Origin: Pseudomonas sp. BMS12
GTDB taxonomy: Bacteria > Pseudomonadota > Gammaproteobacteria > Pseudomonadales > Pseudomonadaceae
Length of the DNA stretch: 64,000 nucleotides
Assembly: GCF_001592875.1 (NCBI RefSeq)
Contig: NZ_LSOF01000009.1
Span: forward strand, 92,737-156,736
Direction: 5' to 3'
The notes under the pieces are model-generated. The model ran no database searches and had not been told where the DNA came from. It worked only from the letters and a program-made list of their open reading frames with translations. Below, piece by piece: positions 32,716 through 43,731 of the stretch. The position numbers were made by a program, and so were the translations under genes. Positions within the stretch are counted from its first letter, which is position 1, and each line of letters opens with the position of its first letter.

Positions 32716-34485
32716 ATGAGCCAGAACCCCCTTGGCATCACCGATGTGGTGCTGCGCGACGCCCACCAGTCGATCCTTGCCACCCGCGTGCGCCTGGAAG
32801 ACATGCTGCCCATCGCCCCCAAGCTCGATCAGGTCGGTTTCTGGTCGGTCGAATCCTGGGGCGGCGCCACCTTCGACGCCTGTATCCGCTACCTGGGCGA
32901 AGACCCCTGGGAGCGTATCCGTCAGCTCAAGGCGGCGATGCCCAACACCCGCCAGCAGATGCTCCTGCGTGGCCAGAATCTGCTCGGCTACCGGCACTAC
33001 GCCGACGATGTGGTGGACAAGTTCGTCGAGCGCGCGGCGATCAACGGCGTTGACGTGTTCCGCGTGTTCGATGCGATGAACGATCCGCGCAACATGGAAA
33101 CCGCCCTGCAGGCGGTCAAGCGCCAGGACAAGCACGCCCAGGGCACCATTTCCTACACCACCAGCCCGGTGCACAGCCTGCAGATGTGGCTGGACTTGGC
33201 CAAGCAGATCGAGGACATGGGCGCCGACTCCCTGGCGATCAAGGACATGGCCGGCATCCTCACCCCCTACACCGCCTTCGAGCTGGTCTCGCGCCTGAAG
33301 GCCAGCCTGGCTATCCCGATCCACATGCAATGCCACGCCACCGCCGGGCTCTCCAGCGTGGCCATCCTCAAGGCCGTGGAAGCCGGTATCGACAACGTCG
33401 ACACGGCCATCTCCTCGCTGTCGATGACCTACGGCCACTCGCCGACCGAATCCGTGGTCGCCATGTTCCAGGGCACCGAGCGCGACACCGGCCTGAACCT
33501 GCAGCTGCTGGAGGAAATCGCCGCCTATTTCCGCGAGGTACGGAAGAAATACGCCAAGTTCGAAGGCAACCTGCGCGGCGTCGACTCGCGCATCCTGGTC
33601 GCCCAAGTGCCCGGCGGCATGCTCACCAACATGGAAAGCCAGCTCAAGGAACAGGGCGCCCTGGACAAGTTCGACCAGGTGCTGGCGGAAATCCCGCGCG
33701 TGCGCGAGGACCTCGGCTTCATCCCGCTGGTGACACCAACCTCGCAGATCGTCGGCACCCAGGCGGTGATCAACGTGCTCACCGGCGAGCGCTACAAGTC
33801 GATCACCAAGGAAACCGCCGGCGTACTCAAGGGCGAATACGGCGCCGCGCCAGCCCCCTTCAATCTGGCCCTGCAGGATCGCGTGCTGGACGGCGGCGAA
33901 GCCATCACCTGCCGCCCGGCCGACCTGCTGGAGCCGGAGCTGGATCGCCTCAGTGAGGAACTCGACGAACTGGCCCGCAGCAAAGGCTTCAAGCTCGCAG
34001 CCGAGGCCATCGACGACGTGCTGACCTATGCCCTGTTCCCGCAGATCGGCCTCAAGTTCCTGGAGAACCGCGGCAATCCCGCGGCCTTCGAGCCCGTACC
34101 GAACGGCGCCGAGCTGCCGGCTCGCGAGGCCGGCCAGACGGAGTCCTACACCGTCGAGGTCAACGGCCGCAGCTTCGTCGTGCAGGTCAACGATGGCGGC
34201 GACATCAGCGGCATCCTGCCCCTGGGCGGGCATACACCGGCTGCCGCACCGGCACCGATGGCCGCCGGTGGCGGCGAGCCGCAGAAGGCGCCGCTGGCCG
34301 GCAATATCTTCAAGGTGCTGGTGCAACCCGGCCAGCAGGTGGACGAGGGTGAGCTGGTGCTGATCCTCGAAGCGATGAAGATGGAGACCGAGATCCGCGC
34401 CTTCCGCGCCGGAACCATCGGCAGCGTCAACGTCAAGGTCGGCGACGCGGTGGCAGTGGGCGACAGCCTGCTGACCATCGGCTGA
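32716..34485 (+). CDS. oadA: Oxaloacetate decarboxylase alpha subunit (biotin protein), 589 aa
   Basis: The carboxyltransferase domain begins [20 protein letters not shown] with the metal-binding Asp of this TIM barrel family. The C-terminal biotinyl domain carries EAMKM with the biotinylated Lys at residue 555. The domain order (transferase, linker, biotinyl) and length match OadA. It transfers CO2 from oxaloacetate to biotin, giving pyruvate. PycB/carboxyltransferase of pyruvate carboxylase is the main alternative, but the flanking G and B genes support the pump. Confidence 0.9.
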   Translation: MSQNPLGITDVVLRDAHQSILATRVRLEDMLPIAPKLDQVGFWSVESWGGATFDACIRYLGEDPWERIRQLKAAMPNTRQQMLLRGQNLLGYRHYADDVVDKFVERAAINGVDVFRVFDAMNDPRNMETALQAVKRQDKHAQGTISYTTSPVHSLQMWLDLAKQIEDMGADSLAIKDMAGILTPYTAFELVSRLKASLAIPIHMQCHATAGLSSVAILKAVEAGIDNVDTAISSLSMTYGHSPTESVVAMFQGTERDTGLNLQLLEEIAAYFREVRKKYAKFEGNLRGVDSRILVAQVPGGMLTNMESQLKEQGALDKFDQVLAEIPRVREDLGFIPLVTPTSQIVGTQAVINVLTGERYKSITKETAGVLKGEYGAAPAPFNLALQDRVLDGGEAITCRPADLLEPELDRLSEELDELARSKGFKLAAEAIDDVLTYALFPQIGLKFLENRGNPAAFEPVPNGAELPAREAGQTESYTVEVNGRSFVVQVNDGGDISGILPLGGHTPAAAPAPMAAGGGEPQKAPLAGNIFKVLVQPGQQVDEGELVLILEAMKMETEIRAFRAGTIGSVNVKVGDAVAVGDSLLTIG

Positions 34486-34495
34486 GGGCGCGAGC

Positions 34496-35632
34496 ATGGA
34501 TAACCTCGTCAAACTCTGGCACAGCACCGGCATCTACAACCTGGAACCCGGCCAGGCGCTGATGATTGCCGTGTGCGCCGGCCTGATCTTCCTCGCCATC
34601 CGCAAGGGCTTCGAGCCGCTGCTGCTGATCCCCATCGGCTTCGGCGGCATCCTGGCCAACATCCCGGTGGCCGATATGGCCAGCGGCAGTGGCATCCTCC
34701 ACCTGTTCTACGAAGTGGGCCTGCCGACCAGCGTGTTCCCGCTGCTGATCTTCATGGGCGTCGGCGCCATGACCGACTTCGGCCCCATGCTGGCCAACCC
34801 CAAGACCCTGCTGCTCGGCGCCGCCGCGCAGTTCGGCATCTTCGGCACCCTGCTCGGCGCGCTGGCGCTGACCGCCGCAGGCATTCCGGGCATGGAGTTC
34901 ACTCTGAAGGAGGCCGCGTCCATCGCCATCATCGGCGGTGCCGATGGCCCGACCTCGATCTTCGTCACCTCGAAGCTGGCCGATCACCTGCTCGGCCCGA
35001 TTGCGGTGGCGGCTTACTCCTACATGGCCCTGGTGCCGCTGATCCAGCCACCGATCATGCGTGCGCTGACCACCAAGGAAGAGCGCGCCATCGTTATGCA
35101 GCAGCTGCGCCACGTCAGCCAGGCAGAGAAGATCGTCTTCCCCATCGTGCTGTGCCTGCTGATCGGCATGCTGCTGCCGGACGCCGCGCCGCTGGTGGGC
35201 ATGTTCGCCTTCGGCAACCTGCTGCGCGAGGCCGGCGTGGTCGAGCGTCTGGCCGATACCTCGCGCAACGCGCTGATCAACATCGTCACCATATTCCTCG
35301 GCCTCACCGTGGGCTCCAAGCTGTCGGCCGAGGCCTTCCTGCAGATCAAGACCCTGGGCATCCTCATGCTCGGCATGGTCGCCTTCTGTGGCGGCACCGC
35401 CGCCGGGGTGCTGATGGCCAAGGCAATGAACCTGTTCAGCCAGAACAAGATCAACCCGCTGATCGGCTCGGCCGGTGTCTCTGCCGTGCCCATGGCGGCA
35501 CGGGTGTCGAACAAGGTGGGACTGGAGGCCAACCCGCAGAACTTCCTGCTGATGCACGCCATGGGGCCCAACGTGGCCGGGGTCATCGGTTCGGCGGTAG
35601 CGGCGGGCGTACTGCTCAACTTCGTCGGCTGA
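34496..35632 (+). CDS. oadB: Oxaloacetate decarboxylase beta subunit, Na+ pump, 378 aa
   Basis: A polytopic membrane protein (about nine helices) with the conserved [20 protein letters not shown] segment near residue 143 and [20 protein letters not shown] near residue 323, both diagnostic of OadB. It decarboxylates carboxybiotin and exports Na+. The start is 10 bases beyond the oadA stop. A terminator follows. Confidence 0.92.
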   Translation: MDNLVKLWHSTGIYNLEPGQALMIAVCAGLIFLAIRKGFEPLLLIPIGFGGILANIPVADMASGSGILHLFYEVGLPTSVFPLLIFMGVGAMTDFGPMLANPKTLLLGAAAQFGIFGTLLGALALTAAGIPGMEFTLKEAASIAIIGGADGPTSIFVTSKLADHLLGPIAVAAYSYMALVPLIQPPIMRALTTKEERAIVMQQLRHVSQAEKIVFPIVLCLLIGMLLPDAAPLVGMFAFGNLLREAGVVERLADTSRNALINIVTIFLGLTVGSKLSAEAFLQIKTLGILMLGMVAFCGGTAAGVLMAKAMNLFSQNKINPLIGSAGVSAVPMAARVSNKVGLEANPQNFLLMHAMGPNVAGVIGSAVAAGVLLNFVG

Positions 35633-35651
35633 CAGTCGCACGGTGAACCAG

Positions 35652-35675
35652 GGCCCCGCTTTCGCGGGGCCTTTT
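35652..35675. terminator. Terminator after oadB
   Basis: GGCCCCGCtttcGCGGGGCC followed by TTTT; close to the stop of the convergent aminotransferase gene, which it may also serve. Confidence 0.82.
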
Positions 35676-35677
35676 CG

Positions 35678-36826
35678 TTACACCCGACAGAGTCGCTCGG
35701 CGGCCTGGCGCAGGGTGTCCTCGCGCTTGGCGAAGCAGAAGCGCACCAGACGCATGTCGGTCGGCGGCTCGCGGTAGAACACCGACACCGGAATCGCCGC
35801 CACGCCATGCTCGCGGGTCAGCCATTCGGCCATCGCCACATCATCCAGCTCCGGGCGGATCGCCGAATAGTCGGCCAACTGGAAATAGGTGCCAGGGGTC
35901 GGCCTGAAGGCAAAGCGCGAGCCGCCCAGCAGCTCGCAGAACAGATCACGCTTGGCCTGGTAGAAGGACGGCAACTCTTCGACATGCTGCGGGCACTCGG
36001 CCATGAAGTCGGCCAGCGCCCACTGCAGTGGCGTCACCCCACAGAAGTTCACGTACTGGTGGATCTTGCGCAGCTCGGCGGTCAGCACCGGCGGCGCCAC
36101 CACGTAGCCGGTCTTCCAGCCAGTAACGTGGTAGGTCTTACCGAACGAGCTGACCACGAAGGCCCGGGCATACAGCTCCTCGTGTGCCAGCACACTGGCA
36201 TGCTGCACCCCGTCGTAAATCAGATGTTCATAGACCTCGTCGCTGATGATGTGGATATCGCGACCGCGGATCAGCGCCGCCAACTGCTCCAGATCGCTGC
36301 GCGACAGCAGCGCCCCGCTGGGATTGTGCGGCGAGTTGAGGAAGATCAGGCGGGTACGCTCGTTGATGGCCTCAGCCAAACGCTGCCAGTCCACACTGAA
36401 GTCCGGCAGGGCCAGCGGCACATGCACGCAGCGGCCACCGGCCAGTTCAACCGAGGGCTCGTAGCTGTCGTAGCAGGGGTCAAGGACGATCGCCTCGTCG
36501 CCGGGACGGATCAGCGCCTGCACGGCGCAGAAGATCGCCTCGGTGGCGCCCGGCGTGATGGTGATCTCGCTGTTCGCGTCACGCTGCACGCCATAGCAAC
36601 GGGCGATCTTGGCCGCCACCTGCTGACGCAGGGTCGGCAGGCCGGTCATCGGCGCATACTGGTTATGCCCCGCCAGCACATGGCGGCTGACAGCCTCGCG
36701 CAATGCCAGCGGCCCATCGAAGTCAGGAAAGCCCTGGGACAGGTTGAGCGCGCCGATTTCCGCGGCGAGCTGGGACATGCGGGTGAAGATGGTGGTGCCG
36801 ACATTGGGCAGCTTGCTGGCGAGCAT
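35678..36826 (-). CDS. PLP aminotransferase, methionine aminotransferase-like, 382 aa
   Basis: Class I/II aminotransferase hallmarks: SQGFPDFDGP near residue 30, NSPHNPSGA (164-172), IISDEVYEH (194-201) and the PLP Lys at 230 in SSFGKTYHVTGWKTGYV. It resembles the YbdL-type methionine/aromatic aminotransferase that lies beside der in Pseudomonas (PA3798-like). ATG 36826 is chosen over an upstream in-frame ATG because MLASKLPNVGTTIF is the conserved start. Leftward. Confidence 0.86.
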   Translation of the reverse strand: MLASKLPNVGTTIFTRMSQLAAEIGALNLSQGFPDFDGPLALREAVSRHVLAGHNQYAPMTGLPTLRQQVAAKIARCYGVQRDANSEITITPGATEAIFCAVQALIRPGDEAIVLDPCYDSYEPSVELAGGRCVHVPLALPDFSVDWQRLAEAINERTRLIFLNSPHNPSGALLSRSDLEQLAALIRGRDIHIISDEVYEHLIYDGVQHASVLAHEELYARAFVVSSFGKTYHVTGWKTGYVVAPPVLTAELRKIHQYVNFCGVTPLQWALADFMAECPQHVEELPSFYQAKRDLFCELLGGSRFAFRPTPGTYFQLADYSAIRPELDDVAMAEWLTREHGVAAIPVSVFYREPPTDMRLVRFCFAKREDTLRQAAERLCRV

Positions 36827-36891
36827 CGAGACATCCTGCGGACGTGAGGCAAGCGGCGAGGATAGCGGATGACCAGGTCGCAGCCCATATG

Positions 36892-36924
36892 AAAAAGGCG
36901 CGCCGACTGGTGTCGGCACGCCTT
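36892..36924 (-). terminator. Terminator for der
   Basis: Hairpin ending in a T-run on the - strand (AAAAAGGCG...CGCCTT with CCGAC/GTCGG inner stem). Confidence 0.82.
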
Positions 36925-36942
36925 CGGTGAAGCCAGCAAGAA

Positions 36943-38433
36943 TCAGCGCTTCTTGTCCTTGCGCTTCTTGTCGGCCTTCTTGTGGTGGCTCATCAGGCGG
37001 CGCTTGCGGTTGACCTGGCGGTCGGTGAGCTTGTTTTTCTTGCCCTCATAGGGGTTGTCGCCGCTCTTGTACTCGATGCGAATCGGCGTACCCACCAGCT
37101 TGAGCACACGCCGGTAGGTGTTCTCCAGGTAGCGCGTATAGGACTTCGGCACTGCCTCGGTCTGGTTACCGTGGATCACGATCAGCGGCGGGTTGGCACC
37201 CCCAAGGTGGGCATAGCGCAGCTTGATGCGGCGGCCATTGACGGTCGGCGGCTGGTGCTCCTGCACGCAATCCTCGAGGATCTGGGTCAGGCGGTTGGTC
37301 GGCCAGCGGGTAACCGCAGCCTTGAACGCGGTCTGCACCGACTTGTACAGGTTGCCGACGCCAGTGCCGTGCTTGGCCGAAACGAAGTGGATGTCGGCCC
37401 AGTCGACGAACATCAATCGCCGCTCCAGCTCGGTCTTCACATAATCGCGCTCGCCCGGCTCCATGCCGTCCCACTTGTTCAGGGCGATGACCAGGGCACG
37501 GCCACTATCCAGCACGAAGCCGAGCAGGTTGAGGTCGTGCTCGACCACGCCTTCGCGGGCGTCCATCACGAAGATCACCACGTTGGCGTCCTGGATGGCC
37601 TGCAGCGTCTTGACCACCGAGAATTTCTCGACCGCCTCGAAGATCTTGCCGCGACGACGCACGCCGGCGGTGTCGATCAGGGTGTACTTCTCTTCATCCC
37701 GCTCGAAGGGGATGTAAATGCTGTCACGGGTGGTGCCAGCCTGGTCGTAAACGATCACCCGCTCTTCGCCGAGCATGCGGTTGACCAGCGTCGATTTGCC
37801 GACATTGGGGCGGCCGATGATGGCGATCTTGATGCCATCCTTCTCGCTCGGGCCGGGAATGCGCTTGGGCTCCTGGCCCTCGGCGACCACTTCAACCAGC
37901 TCGCCATCTTCGCCTTCGACCAGCTCCTCTTCGCCCTCATCCTTGGGGAAGATACCCAGCGCGGCTTCCAGCATCTGGCTGATACCGCGGCCATGGGAGG
38001 CGGCAATCGGCAAGGCATCGCCCAGCCCCAGCGGGCTGAACTCGGCACGGGCGATGTCCGGGTCGACGGTATCGACCTTGTTGGCGATCAGGAAGCGGCG
38101 CTTGTTTCGCTTGCGCAGGTGCTCGGCGATCATCTGGTCGGCGGCAGTCATACCCGCTCTGGAGTCGACCATGAACAGCACGGCGTCGGCCTCTTCGATG
38201 GCCTGCAGCGACTGCTCGGCCATCTTTGCATCGATGCCTTCCTCGTCGCCGGAGATGCCGCCGGTATCGATGACGATGTAGGTACGCCCCTGCCACTTGG
38301 CTTCGCCGTACTGACGATCACGGGTCAGCCCCGCGTACTCGGCGACGATGGCATCACGGGTCTTGGTCAGACGGTTGAACAGCGTCGACTTGCCCACATT
38401 GGGACGGCCCACCAGGGCGATAACCGGAACCAT
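36943..38433 (-). CDS. der: Ribosome biogenesis GTPase Der (EngA), 496 aa
   Basis: Two GTPase domains in tandem each carry GRPNVGKST (around residues 8 and 200) with DTGG/DTAG switch motifs, followed by a C-terminal KH-like domain and a Lys-rich tail ([14 protein letters not shown]). Der assists 50S subunit maturation. The linker between domains is acidic ([20 protein letters not shown]). The start is MVPVIALVG at 38433. Confidence 0.95.
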   Translation of the reverse strand: MVPVIALVGRPNVGKSTLFNRLTKTRDAIVAEYAGLTRDRQYGEAKWQGRTYIVIDTGGISGDEEGIDAKMAEQSLQAIEEADAVLFMVDSRAGMTAADQMIAEHLRKRNKRRFLIANKVDTVDPDIARAEFSPLGLGDALPIAASHGRGISQMLEAALGIFPKDEGEEELVEGEDGELVEVVAEGQEPKRIPGPSEKDGIKIAIIGRPNVGKSTLVNRMLGEERVIVYDQAGTTRDSIYIPFERDEEKYTLIDTAGVRRRGKIFEAVEKFSVVKTLQAIQDANVVIFVMDAREGVVEHDLNLLGFVLDSGRALVIALNKWDGMEPGERDYVKTELERRLMFVDWADIHFVSAKHGTGVGNLYKSVQTAFKAAVTRWPTNRLTQILEDCVQEHQPPTVNGRRIKLRYAHLGGANPPLIVIHGNQTEAVPKSYTRYLENTYRRVLKLVGTPIRIEYKSGDNPYEGKKNKLTDRQVNRKRRLMSHHKKADKKRKDKKR

Positions 38434-38456
38434 TGGCTCCTCCTCAGAAAACACAA

Positions 38457-38483
38457 AGGCCGCTGCCGTCGAGCGGCAGCGGC
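38457..38483 (-). terminator. Terminator for bamB
   Basis: GGCCGCTGCCG/CGGCAGCGGCC-type hairpin followed on the - strand by TTTGTGTTTT, between bamB and der. Confidence 0.8.
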
Positions 38484-38501
38484 CGGACTTTGCAACTCAG
38501 C

Positions 38502-39641
38502 TTAGCGGATGGTCAGAGCGACCAGTTTGCCGCTGTTGCCGTAAGCGTAGATCCAGTCGCCGATCACCAGGGGACGGGCACGCAGGCCGTCGCCATCGAT
38601 CTTCTCGCGACCGACAAAATGGCCATCCACCTGGCTCAGCAGGTGCAGATAACCCTCGAAGTCGCCCACCGCCACATAGCTGGAGAACACTTCCGGGGCC
38701 GACAGTTGGCGACGGGCCAGGGCGTCGTTGTTCCACAGTGCGGAATTGGAGCGCTCGTCGACGCCTTCAACGGCGCCGGCGGACAGGCTCACGTAAACGC
38801 TGCCGAAACCCTGGGCCAGGCCGCTGTAGCTGGAGGCATCACGGTTCCACAGCGGACGACCGCTGTCCACGTCGATGGCCGCCACCTTGCCCTGGTAGGT
38901 CACCACGTACAGGGTGCCGCCGGAGAGCAGCAGGTTGCCGTCGATATCGACCACACGCTCCAGCTCGGAGCGGCCCTGGGGCACGGCCACACGCTGCTCC
39001 CAGACCGGGAAGCCGCGGCTGGCGTCGAGGGCCAGGACCTTGCCACTGGACAGGCCGGCCATGACCAGGCGATTGGTCATCACCGGGCTGCTGGTGCCGC
39101 GCAGGGTCAGGACTGCCGGGCTGTTCTCGTAGATCCAGCGCTGTTGCCCAGTACTGGCATCGAAGGCGATCAGACGATCATCCTGGGTCTGTACCACGAC
39201 AACATCGCCGTTGGTAGCCGGAGCGGAGAGCACTTCGCTGGTCACACGGGCGCGCCACTTCTCTTCGCCACTGCTGGCGTCGAGGGCAATGACCTCACCC
39301 TTGAGGGTGCCGACCAGTACCAGGCCGTAGCCGGCACCGACGCCACCGGAAATCGGCAGATCAAGCTCGACTTCCCAGAACTTGTCGCCGGTCAGACGAT
39401 CCAGCGCCACCACTTCACCGTCGGCAGAGGCGGCAAACAGACGCTCACCGTCGGCAGCTGGGGTCAGCAGGTTGTACAGATCGCCCTGGCCGTCACCGAT
39501 GGACCGACTCCACTGGGCATCCAGGCGCACTTCTTCCTGGATGTCGGGCAGCTCGGCCGGTGGCAGTTCCTTCTTGCTGTTGCTGCTGCAACCCACGGCC
39601 ATTACGGCCAGGGCCAGCACTGCGGCATTCTTCCAACGCAT
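38502..39641 (-). CDS. bamB: Outer-membrane protein assembly factor BamB, 379 aa
   Basis: A lipoprotein signal (MRWKNAAVLALAVMAVGC; Cys at about residue 18) precedes an eight-bladed PQQ-like beta-propeller with repeated ALDxxSGxxxW elements (e.g. VIALDASSGEEKWRARV). BamB helps fold outer membrane beta-barrels at BamA. ATG 39641 is used; ATG 39653 upstream would overlap yfgM by eight bases. Confidence 0.93.
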   Translation of the reverse strand: MRWKNAAVLALAVMAVGCSSNSKKELPPAELPDIQEEVRLDAQWSRSIGDGQGDLYNLLTPAADGERLFAASADGEVVALDRLTGDKFWEVELDLPISGGVGAGYGLVLVGTLKGEVIALDASSGEEKWRARVTSEVLSAPATNGDVVVVQTQDDRLIAFDASTGQQRWIYENSPAVLTLRGTSSPVMTNRLVMAGLSSGKVLALDASRGFPVWEQRVAVPQGRSELERVVDIDGNLLLSGGTLYVVTYQGKVAAIDVDSGRPLWNRDASSYSGLAQGFGSVYVSLSAGAVEGVDERSNSALWNNDALARRQLSAPEVFSSYVAVGDFEGYLHLLSQVDGHFVGREKIDGDGLRARPLVIGDWIYAYGNSGKLVALTIR

Positions 39642-39645
39642 CACG

Positions 39646-40287
39646 TCAGGCATCCCCTTTAGCCAGGTCATCGAGTTTCATCTGCAGACCACCAACGGCG
39701 GCATCCTCGGCCAGAGACTCCTTGGCCTTCTGGTAGGCCGCATGGGCCTCGTCGCTGCGACCGAGCTGCACCAGCAGATCGCCCTTGAGCTCTTCGCGGC
39801 TGGCCAGCCAGGCGCCATCGACCTTGCCATCGAGCAGCTTGAGGCCGTCTTCGGCCTTGCCCTGAGCGGCCAGCACACGAGCCAGACGCTGACGTGCGAT
39901 CTCGTCGATGGTGGCGTCGGCCGGTTTGTCCAGCAGCGGCTTGAGCTCAGCGACGGCGTCGTCCAGCTTGTTGTTCTCCACGGCCAGCTTGGCGACGAAC
40001 AGGCTGGCGTACTGGGCATAGTGGCTACCGCCAAACTCGCTCTTCAGCTTGCCGGCCAGCTCGGTGACCTTGCCGATATCCGGTTGTCCGGAGGGTGTCA
40101 GGCTGGTTTCCAGCAACTGCTGATACAGCGCCGAGCCGCTCTGAGCCTGATTGGTCTGGTACTGTTGCCAGGCCTGCCAGCCGAACACCAGCACCAAGGC
40201 CAGCGCGCCGCCAGTCAGCAGAGGCTTGCCGTTGCGCTGCCACCACTCCTTGATCTGCGCAATCTGTTCTTCTTCGGTCATGCTCAC
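39646..40287 (-). CDS. yfgM: YfgM/ancillary SecYEG translocon protein, 213 aa
   Basis: The N terminus is cytoplasmic with IAQIKEWWQRNGKPL, then one helix (residues 24-44, LLTGGALALVLVFGWQAW), then TPR-like helices in the periplasm. YfgM associates with SecYEG and periplasmic chaperones. It lies between hisS and bamB in the conserved order. Confidence 0.88.
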   Translation of the reverse strand: MSMTEEEQIAQIKEWWQRNGKPLLTGGALALVLVFGWQAWQQYQTNQAQSGSALYQQLLETSLTPSGQPDIGKVTELAGKLKSEFGGSHYAQYASLFVAKLAVENNKLDDAVAELKPLLDKPADATIDEIARQRLARVLAAQGKAEDGLKLLDGKVDGAWLASREELKGDLLVQLGRSDEAHAAYQKAKESLAEDAAVGGLQMKLDDLAKGDA

Positions 40288-40314
40288 CGCGGTGACTCCT
40301 TATTCGCTTTGTTC

Positions 40315-41601
40315 TCAAGCCTGCAGGCAGGCGGCGAGATGCTCGGCTAGAGCATCCCAGGCAATGTTCTGTTGCTGCGCGTCGTCGCGCAGGGGTTTGC
40401 AACCTACCACGCGGGCAGCCAGTTCGTCCTCACCCAGAATCAGGGCAAAGCGTGCGCCGCTCTTGTCAGCCTTCTTGAACTGACTCTTGAAGCTGCCCCC
40501 GCCACTGTTGACCAGCAGGCGCAGCCCCGGCAGCGCATCACGCAGACGCTCGGCCAGGCTCAGGCCGGCCACTTCGGCCGCCTCACCGAAGGCGCACAGG
40601 TACAGGTCGGCGGACTGCTCCAGCTCGGACGGCAGCAGCTCCAGGGTTTCCAGCAGCAGCACCAGGCGCTCGACGCCCATGGCGAAGCCGACACCCGGAG
40701 TGGGCTTGCCGCCCAACTGGCCAACCAGGCCGTCGTAGCGGCCACCCGCGCACACGGTGCCCTGGGCACCCAGCTTGTCGGTCACCCACTCGAACACCGT
40801 GCGGTTGTAGTAATCGAGGCCGCGCACCAGCTTGTGATTGATCTGGTAGGCAATACCCGCCGCATCCAGGCGCGCCTTGACGCCTTCGAAGTGAGACTTG
40901 GACTCTTCGTCCAGGTATTCGGCCAACATCGGAGCATCAACCAGCAACGCCTGAGTCTGGGCATTCTTGCTGTCGAGGATGCGCAGCGGGTTGGTGGTCA
41001 GACGGCGCTGACTGTCCTCGTCGAGCTGCTCGAAACGCTCCTGCAGGTAGGCCACCAGCGCTTCGCGGTAGTTCGCGCGAGCCTCGCTGGAACCCAGACT
41101 GTTGAGCTGCAGGCTGACCGAGTCTGCCAGACCGAGCTTCTTCCACAGGCGCCAGGTCAGCACGATGAGCTCGGCATCGACGTCCGGCCCGGACAGGTTG
41201 AAGGCTTCCACACCGATCTGGTGGAACTGGCGGTAGCGACCCTTCTGCGGTTTCTCGTAACGGAACATCGGGCCGGCATACCAGAGCTTCTGCACCTGGC
41301 CGCCACCGGAGAGGCCATGTTCGAGCACGGCGCGTACACAGCCCGCAGTACCTTCCGGCCGCAGCGTCAGCGACTCCTCGTTACGGTCGAGGAAGGTGTA
41401 CATCTCCTTGTCCACCACGTCGGTGCCTTCACCGATACCACGCGCGAAGAGCTCGGTGAACTCGAGGATGGGCAGGCGGATTTCCTGATAGCCGTAGCCG
41501 CCCAGCAGCTTGGCCAGGGTGCCTTCCAGGTAGCGCCAGGCAGGGGTTTGCGCCGGCAGGATGTCGTTCATGCCACGGATGGCTTGCAGGGACTTGCTCA
41601 C
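40315..41601 (-). CDS. hisS: Histidyl-tRNA synthetase, 428 aa
   Basis: A class II synthetase with motif 2 region [18 protein letters not shown] and the histidine-specific [16 protein letters not shown]. Length and order (ispG upstream) are as expected. It charges tRNA-His. ATG 41601 begins the family-typical [16 protein letters not shown]. Confidence 0.95.
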   Translation of the reverse strand: MSKSLQAIRGMNDILPAQTPAWRYLEGTLAKLLGGYGYQEIRLPILEFTELFARGIGEGTDVVDKEMYTFLDRNEESLTLRPEGTAGCVRAVLEHGLSGGGQVQKLWYAGPMFRYEKPQKGRYRQFHQIGVEAFNLSGPDVDAELIVLTWRLWKKLGLADSVSLQLNSLGSSEARANYREALVAYLQERFEQLDEDSQRRLTTNPLRILDSKNAQTQALLVDAPMLAEYLDEESKSHFEGVKARLDAAGIAYQINHKLVRGLDYYNRTVFEWVTDKLGAQGTVCAGGRYDGLVGQLGGKPTPGVGFAMGVERLVLLLETLELLPSELEQSADLYLCAFGEAAEVAGLSLAERLRDALPGLRLLVNSGGGSFKSQFKKADKSGARFALILGEDELAARVVGCKPLRDDAQQQNIAWDALAEHLAACLQA

Positions 41602-41614
41602 GAATCTTCCTTTG

Positions 41615-42739
41615 TCAGCCGCGGGCGATAACTGCCGCGTCGGCCTCGACCTTCTCGGCCGCCTTGCGGCGGATCAGCTTTTCCAGCTCATCCACCAGGT
41701 TGTCGTTATTCAGCTTCGAGGCCGGGGCGCCATCGATGTAGACCAGGTTGTTCGGCGTACCGCCGGTGAGGCCGATGTGGGCCTCCTTGGCTTCGCCCGG
41801 CCCGTTGACCACGCAGCCAATCACCGCGACGTCGAGCGGCACCAGCAGGTCTTCCACCCGCGCTTCCAGCTCGTTCATGGTCTTGACCACATCGAAGTTC
41901 TGCCGCGAGCAGCTCGGGCAGGCGATGAAGTTGATGCCGCGCGAGCGCAGACGCAGGGACTTGAGGATATCGAAACCGACCTTGATCTCCTCCACCGGAT
42001 CGGCGGCCAGGGAGATGCGGATGGTGTCGCCGATGCCTTCGGCCAGCAGCATGCCCAGCCCCACAGCCGACTTCACGGTGCCGGAACGCAGGCCACCCGC
42101 CTCGGTGATGCCCAGGTGCAGCGGCTGCTCGATCTGCTTGGCCAGCAGCCGGTATGCCTCCACCGCCATGAACACGTCGGAAGCTTTCACGCTGACCTTG
42201 AAGTCGGGGAAGTTCAGGCGATCCAGATGCTCGACATGACGCAGCGCGGACTCGACCAGCGCCGCGGGAGTCGGCTCGCCGTACTTCTTCTGCAGGTCCT
42301 TTTCCAGGGAGCCGGCGTTGACGCCGATACGGATCGGGATGCCCTTGTCGCGAGCGGCTTCGACCACCGCCTTGACGCGGTCTTCGCGGCCGATGTTGCC
42401 CGGATTGATACGCAGGCAATCGACCCCGAGTTCAGCGACGCGCAGGGCAATCTGGTAATCGAAGTGGATATCGGCCACCAGCGGCAGGTTCACCTGCTGC
42501 TTGATCCGGCCAAAGGCCTCGGCGGCCTCCATGGACGGCACCGAGACGCGCACGATGTCGGCGCCGGCAGCCTCGAGCCGCTGGATCTGGCCAACAGTGG
42601 CCGCGACATCGCAGGTTTCGGTGTTGGTCATGCTTTGCACTGCAATGGGTGCATCGCCGCCGACCGGTACGTTACCGACCCAGATCTTGCGAGACTGGCG
42701 GCGTTTGATAGGGGATTCGCAATGCATGGTCTGGCTCAC
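41615..42739 (-). CDS. ispG: HMB-PP synthase IspG, 374 aa
   Basis: The 4Fe-4S ligands are visible: [12 protein letters not shown] and [14 protein letters not shown]. The TIM-barrel N-terminal half includes [11 protein letters not shown]. It converts MEcPP to HMBPP in the MEP isoprenoid pathway. Its ATG overlaps the rodZ stop by four bases (ATGA), so the two are coupled. Confidence 0.95.
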   Translation of the reverse strand: MSQTMHCESPIKRRQSRKIWVGNVPVGGDAPIAVQSMTNTETCDVAATVGQIQRLEAAGADIVRVSVPSMEAAEAFGRIKQQVNLPLVADIHFDYQIALRVAELGVDCLRINPGNIGREDRVKAVVEAARDKGIPIRIGVNAGSLEKDLQKKYGEPTPAALVESALRHVEHLDRLNFPDFKVSVKASDVFMAVEAYRLLAKQIEQPLHLGITEAGGLRSGTVKSAVGLGMLLAEGIGDTIRISLAADPVEEIKVGFDILKSLRLRSRGINFIACPSCSRQNFDVVKTMNELEARVEDLLVPLDVAVIGCVVNGPGEAKEAHIGLTGGTPNNLVYIDGAPASKLNNDNLVDELEKLIRRKAAEKVEADAAVIARG

Positions 42740-43731
42740 TGCCCCAGGCTGAGGCGGGCGGTTTCACCGTGAATATGAGGGGCAAGATCAACCGGCTTGC
42801 CGTTGACCAGCACCACCGCGCCCCGGGCAAAGCCCAAGCGCAGCTCCAACGGTGCCTTGCCGGCCAGCTCGACGCTGTCGCCACGGCGCTTCAGCGAGCT
42901 GAGCAGGATCTGGCCATCGGCGTCAGTCAGTTGTGTCCAGCAATCGGCCGTGAACTGCAGGTTGACTACAGCTTCGCCGGCGGCCGCGCTGACAGGTGCA
43001 GGAGACGGTATTGCGGCAACAGGCTCAGCAGCCTCCGCCGCAGAGCCCTCGTCCACAGTTTCAGCAGGCGCGGGAGTAACAGCTTCGGAAACAGGCGGTA
43101 CGGCAACAACGGTCTCGCCGGCGTCTGCATCTGATACCACCGTGGCAGCAGGCTCGGCAGGCGCCAACTCATCCGGAGCAGGCAGCGAAGACTCCGCATT
43201 CTGGGCCTCCGCGACAGCCTGATCTTCTGGCTCGGCCAAGGAGTGGATCTCCACCGTACCATCAGCTGCCTCTACCTCGACATGCGCCGGGCCGGCATTG
43301 CCGGGGACGTCGACACGTCGGGCCTGGTCCTGCCACCAGAAGAAACCGGCAGCGCCAAGCGCCAGCAACGCGACGATGCTGAAGAACTTCAGGATTCCCT
43401 GAGAAACCCGCGCGGGCTCCTCGATACGCGACAGGCTGGCAACGCTGCTTCCGCTGGCATTGGTTCCTGTGTACTGATCGAATTCATCGACCAGACGACT
43501 GGGGTCCATAGCCATCAGTTTGGCGTAGGCGCGGACATAGCCACGCGCAAAGGTATGCCCAGGCAACTGCTCGAAGTCACCCGCCTCCAGGTGACGCAAG
43601 GCCTGGGCAGTAAGGTTCAGCTGCGCAGCAACATCCCCCAGCGCCATACTGCGGCTTTCGCGTACCTTGCGCAGCGTCTCACCGGGGTTGACCCGATGCG
43701 CTGTCGCTACTTCAGGATGCGAGGTCTTCAT
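42736..43731 (-). CDS. rodZ: Cytoskeletal protein RodZ, 331 aa
   Basis: An N-terminal helix-turn-helix domain ([20 protein letters not shown], residues ~20-40) is followed by one membrane helix (about 112-134, [20 protein letters not shown]), a Pro/Ala-rich periplasmic linker, and a C-terminal DUF4115-type domain ([20 protein letters not shown]). RodZ links MreB to the membrane to keep rod shape. ATG 43731 is chosen over the GTG one codon earlier. Overlaps pilF by one base. Confidence 0.9.
   Translation of the reverse strand: MKTSHPEVATAHRVNPGETLRKVRESRSMALGDVAAQLNLTAQALRHLEAGDFEQLPGHTFARGYVRAYAKLMAMDPSRLVDEFDQYTGTNASGSSVASLSRIEEPARVSQGILKFFSIVALLALGAAGFFWWQDQARRVDVPGNAGPAHVEVEAADGTVEIHSLAEPEDQAVAEAQNAESSLPAPDELAPAEPAATVVSDADAGETVVAVPPVSEAVTPAPAETVDEGSAAEAAEPVAAIPSPAPVSAAAGEAVVNLQFTADCWTQLTDADGQILLSSLKRRGDSVELAGKAPLELRLGFARGAVVLVNGKPVDLAPHIHGETARLSLGQ

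Noticed and set aside
36982..38505. Long + strand frame over der
   Set aside because: Antisense shadow of der; no domain recognised and its His/Gly/Asp-rich composition is typical of shadow frames.
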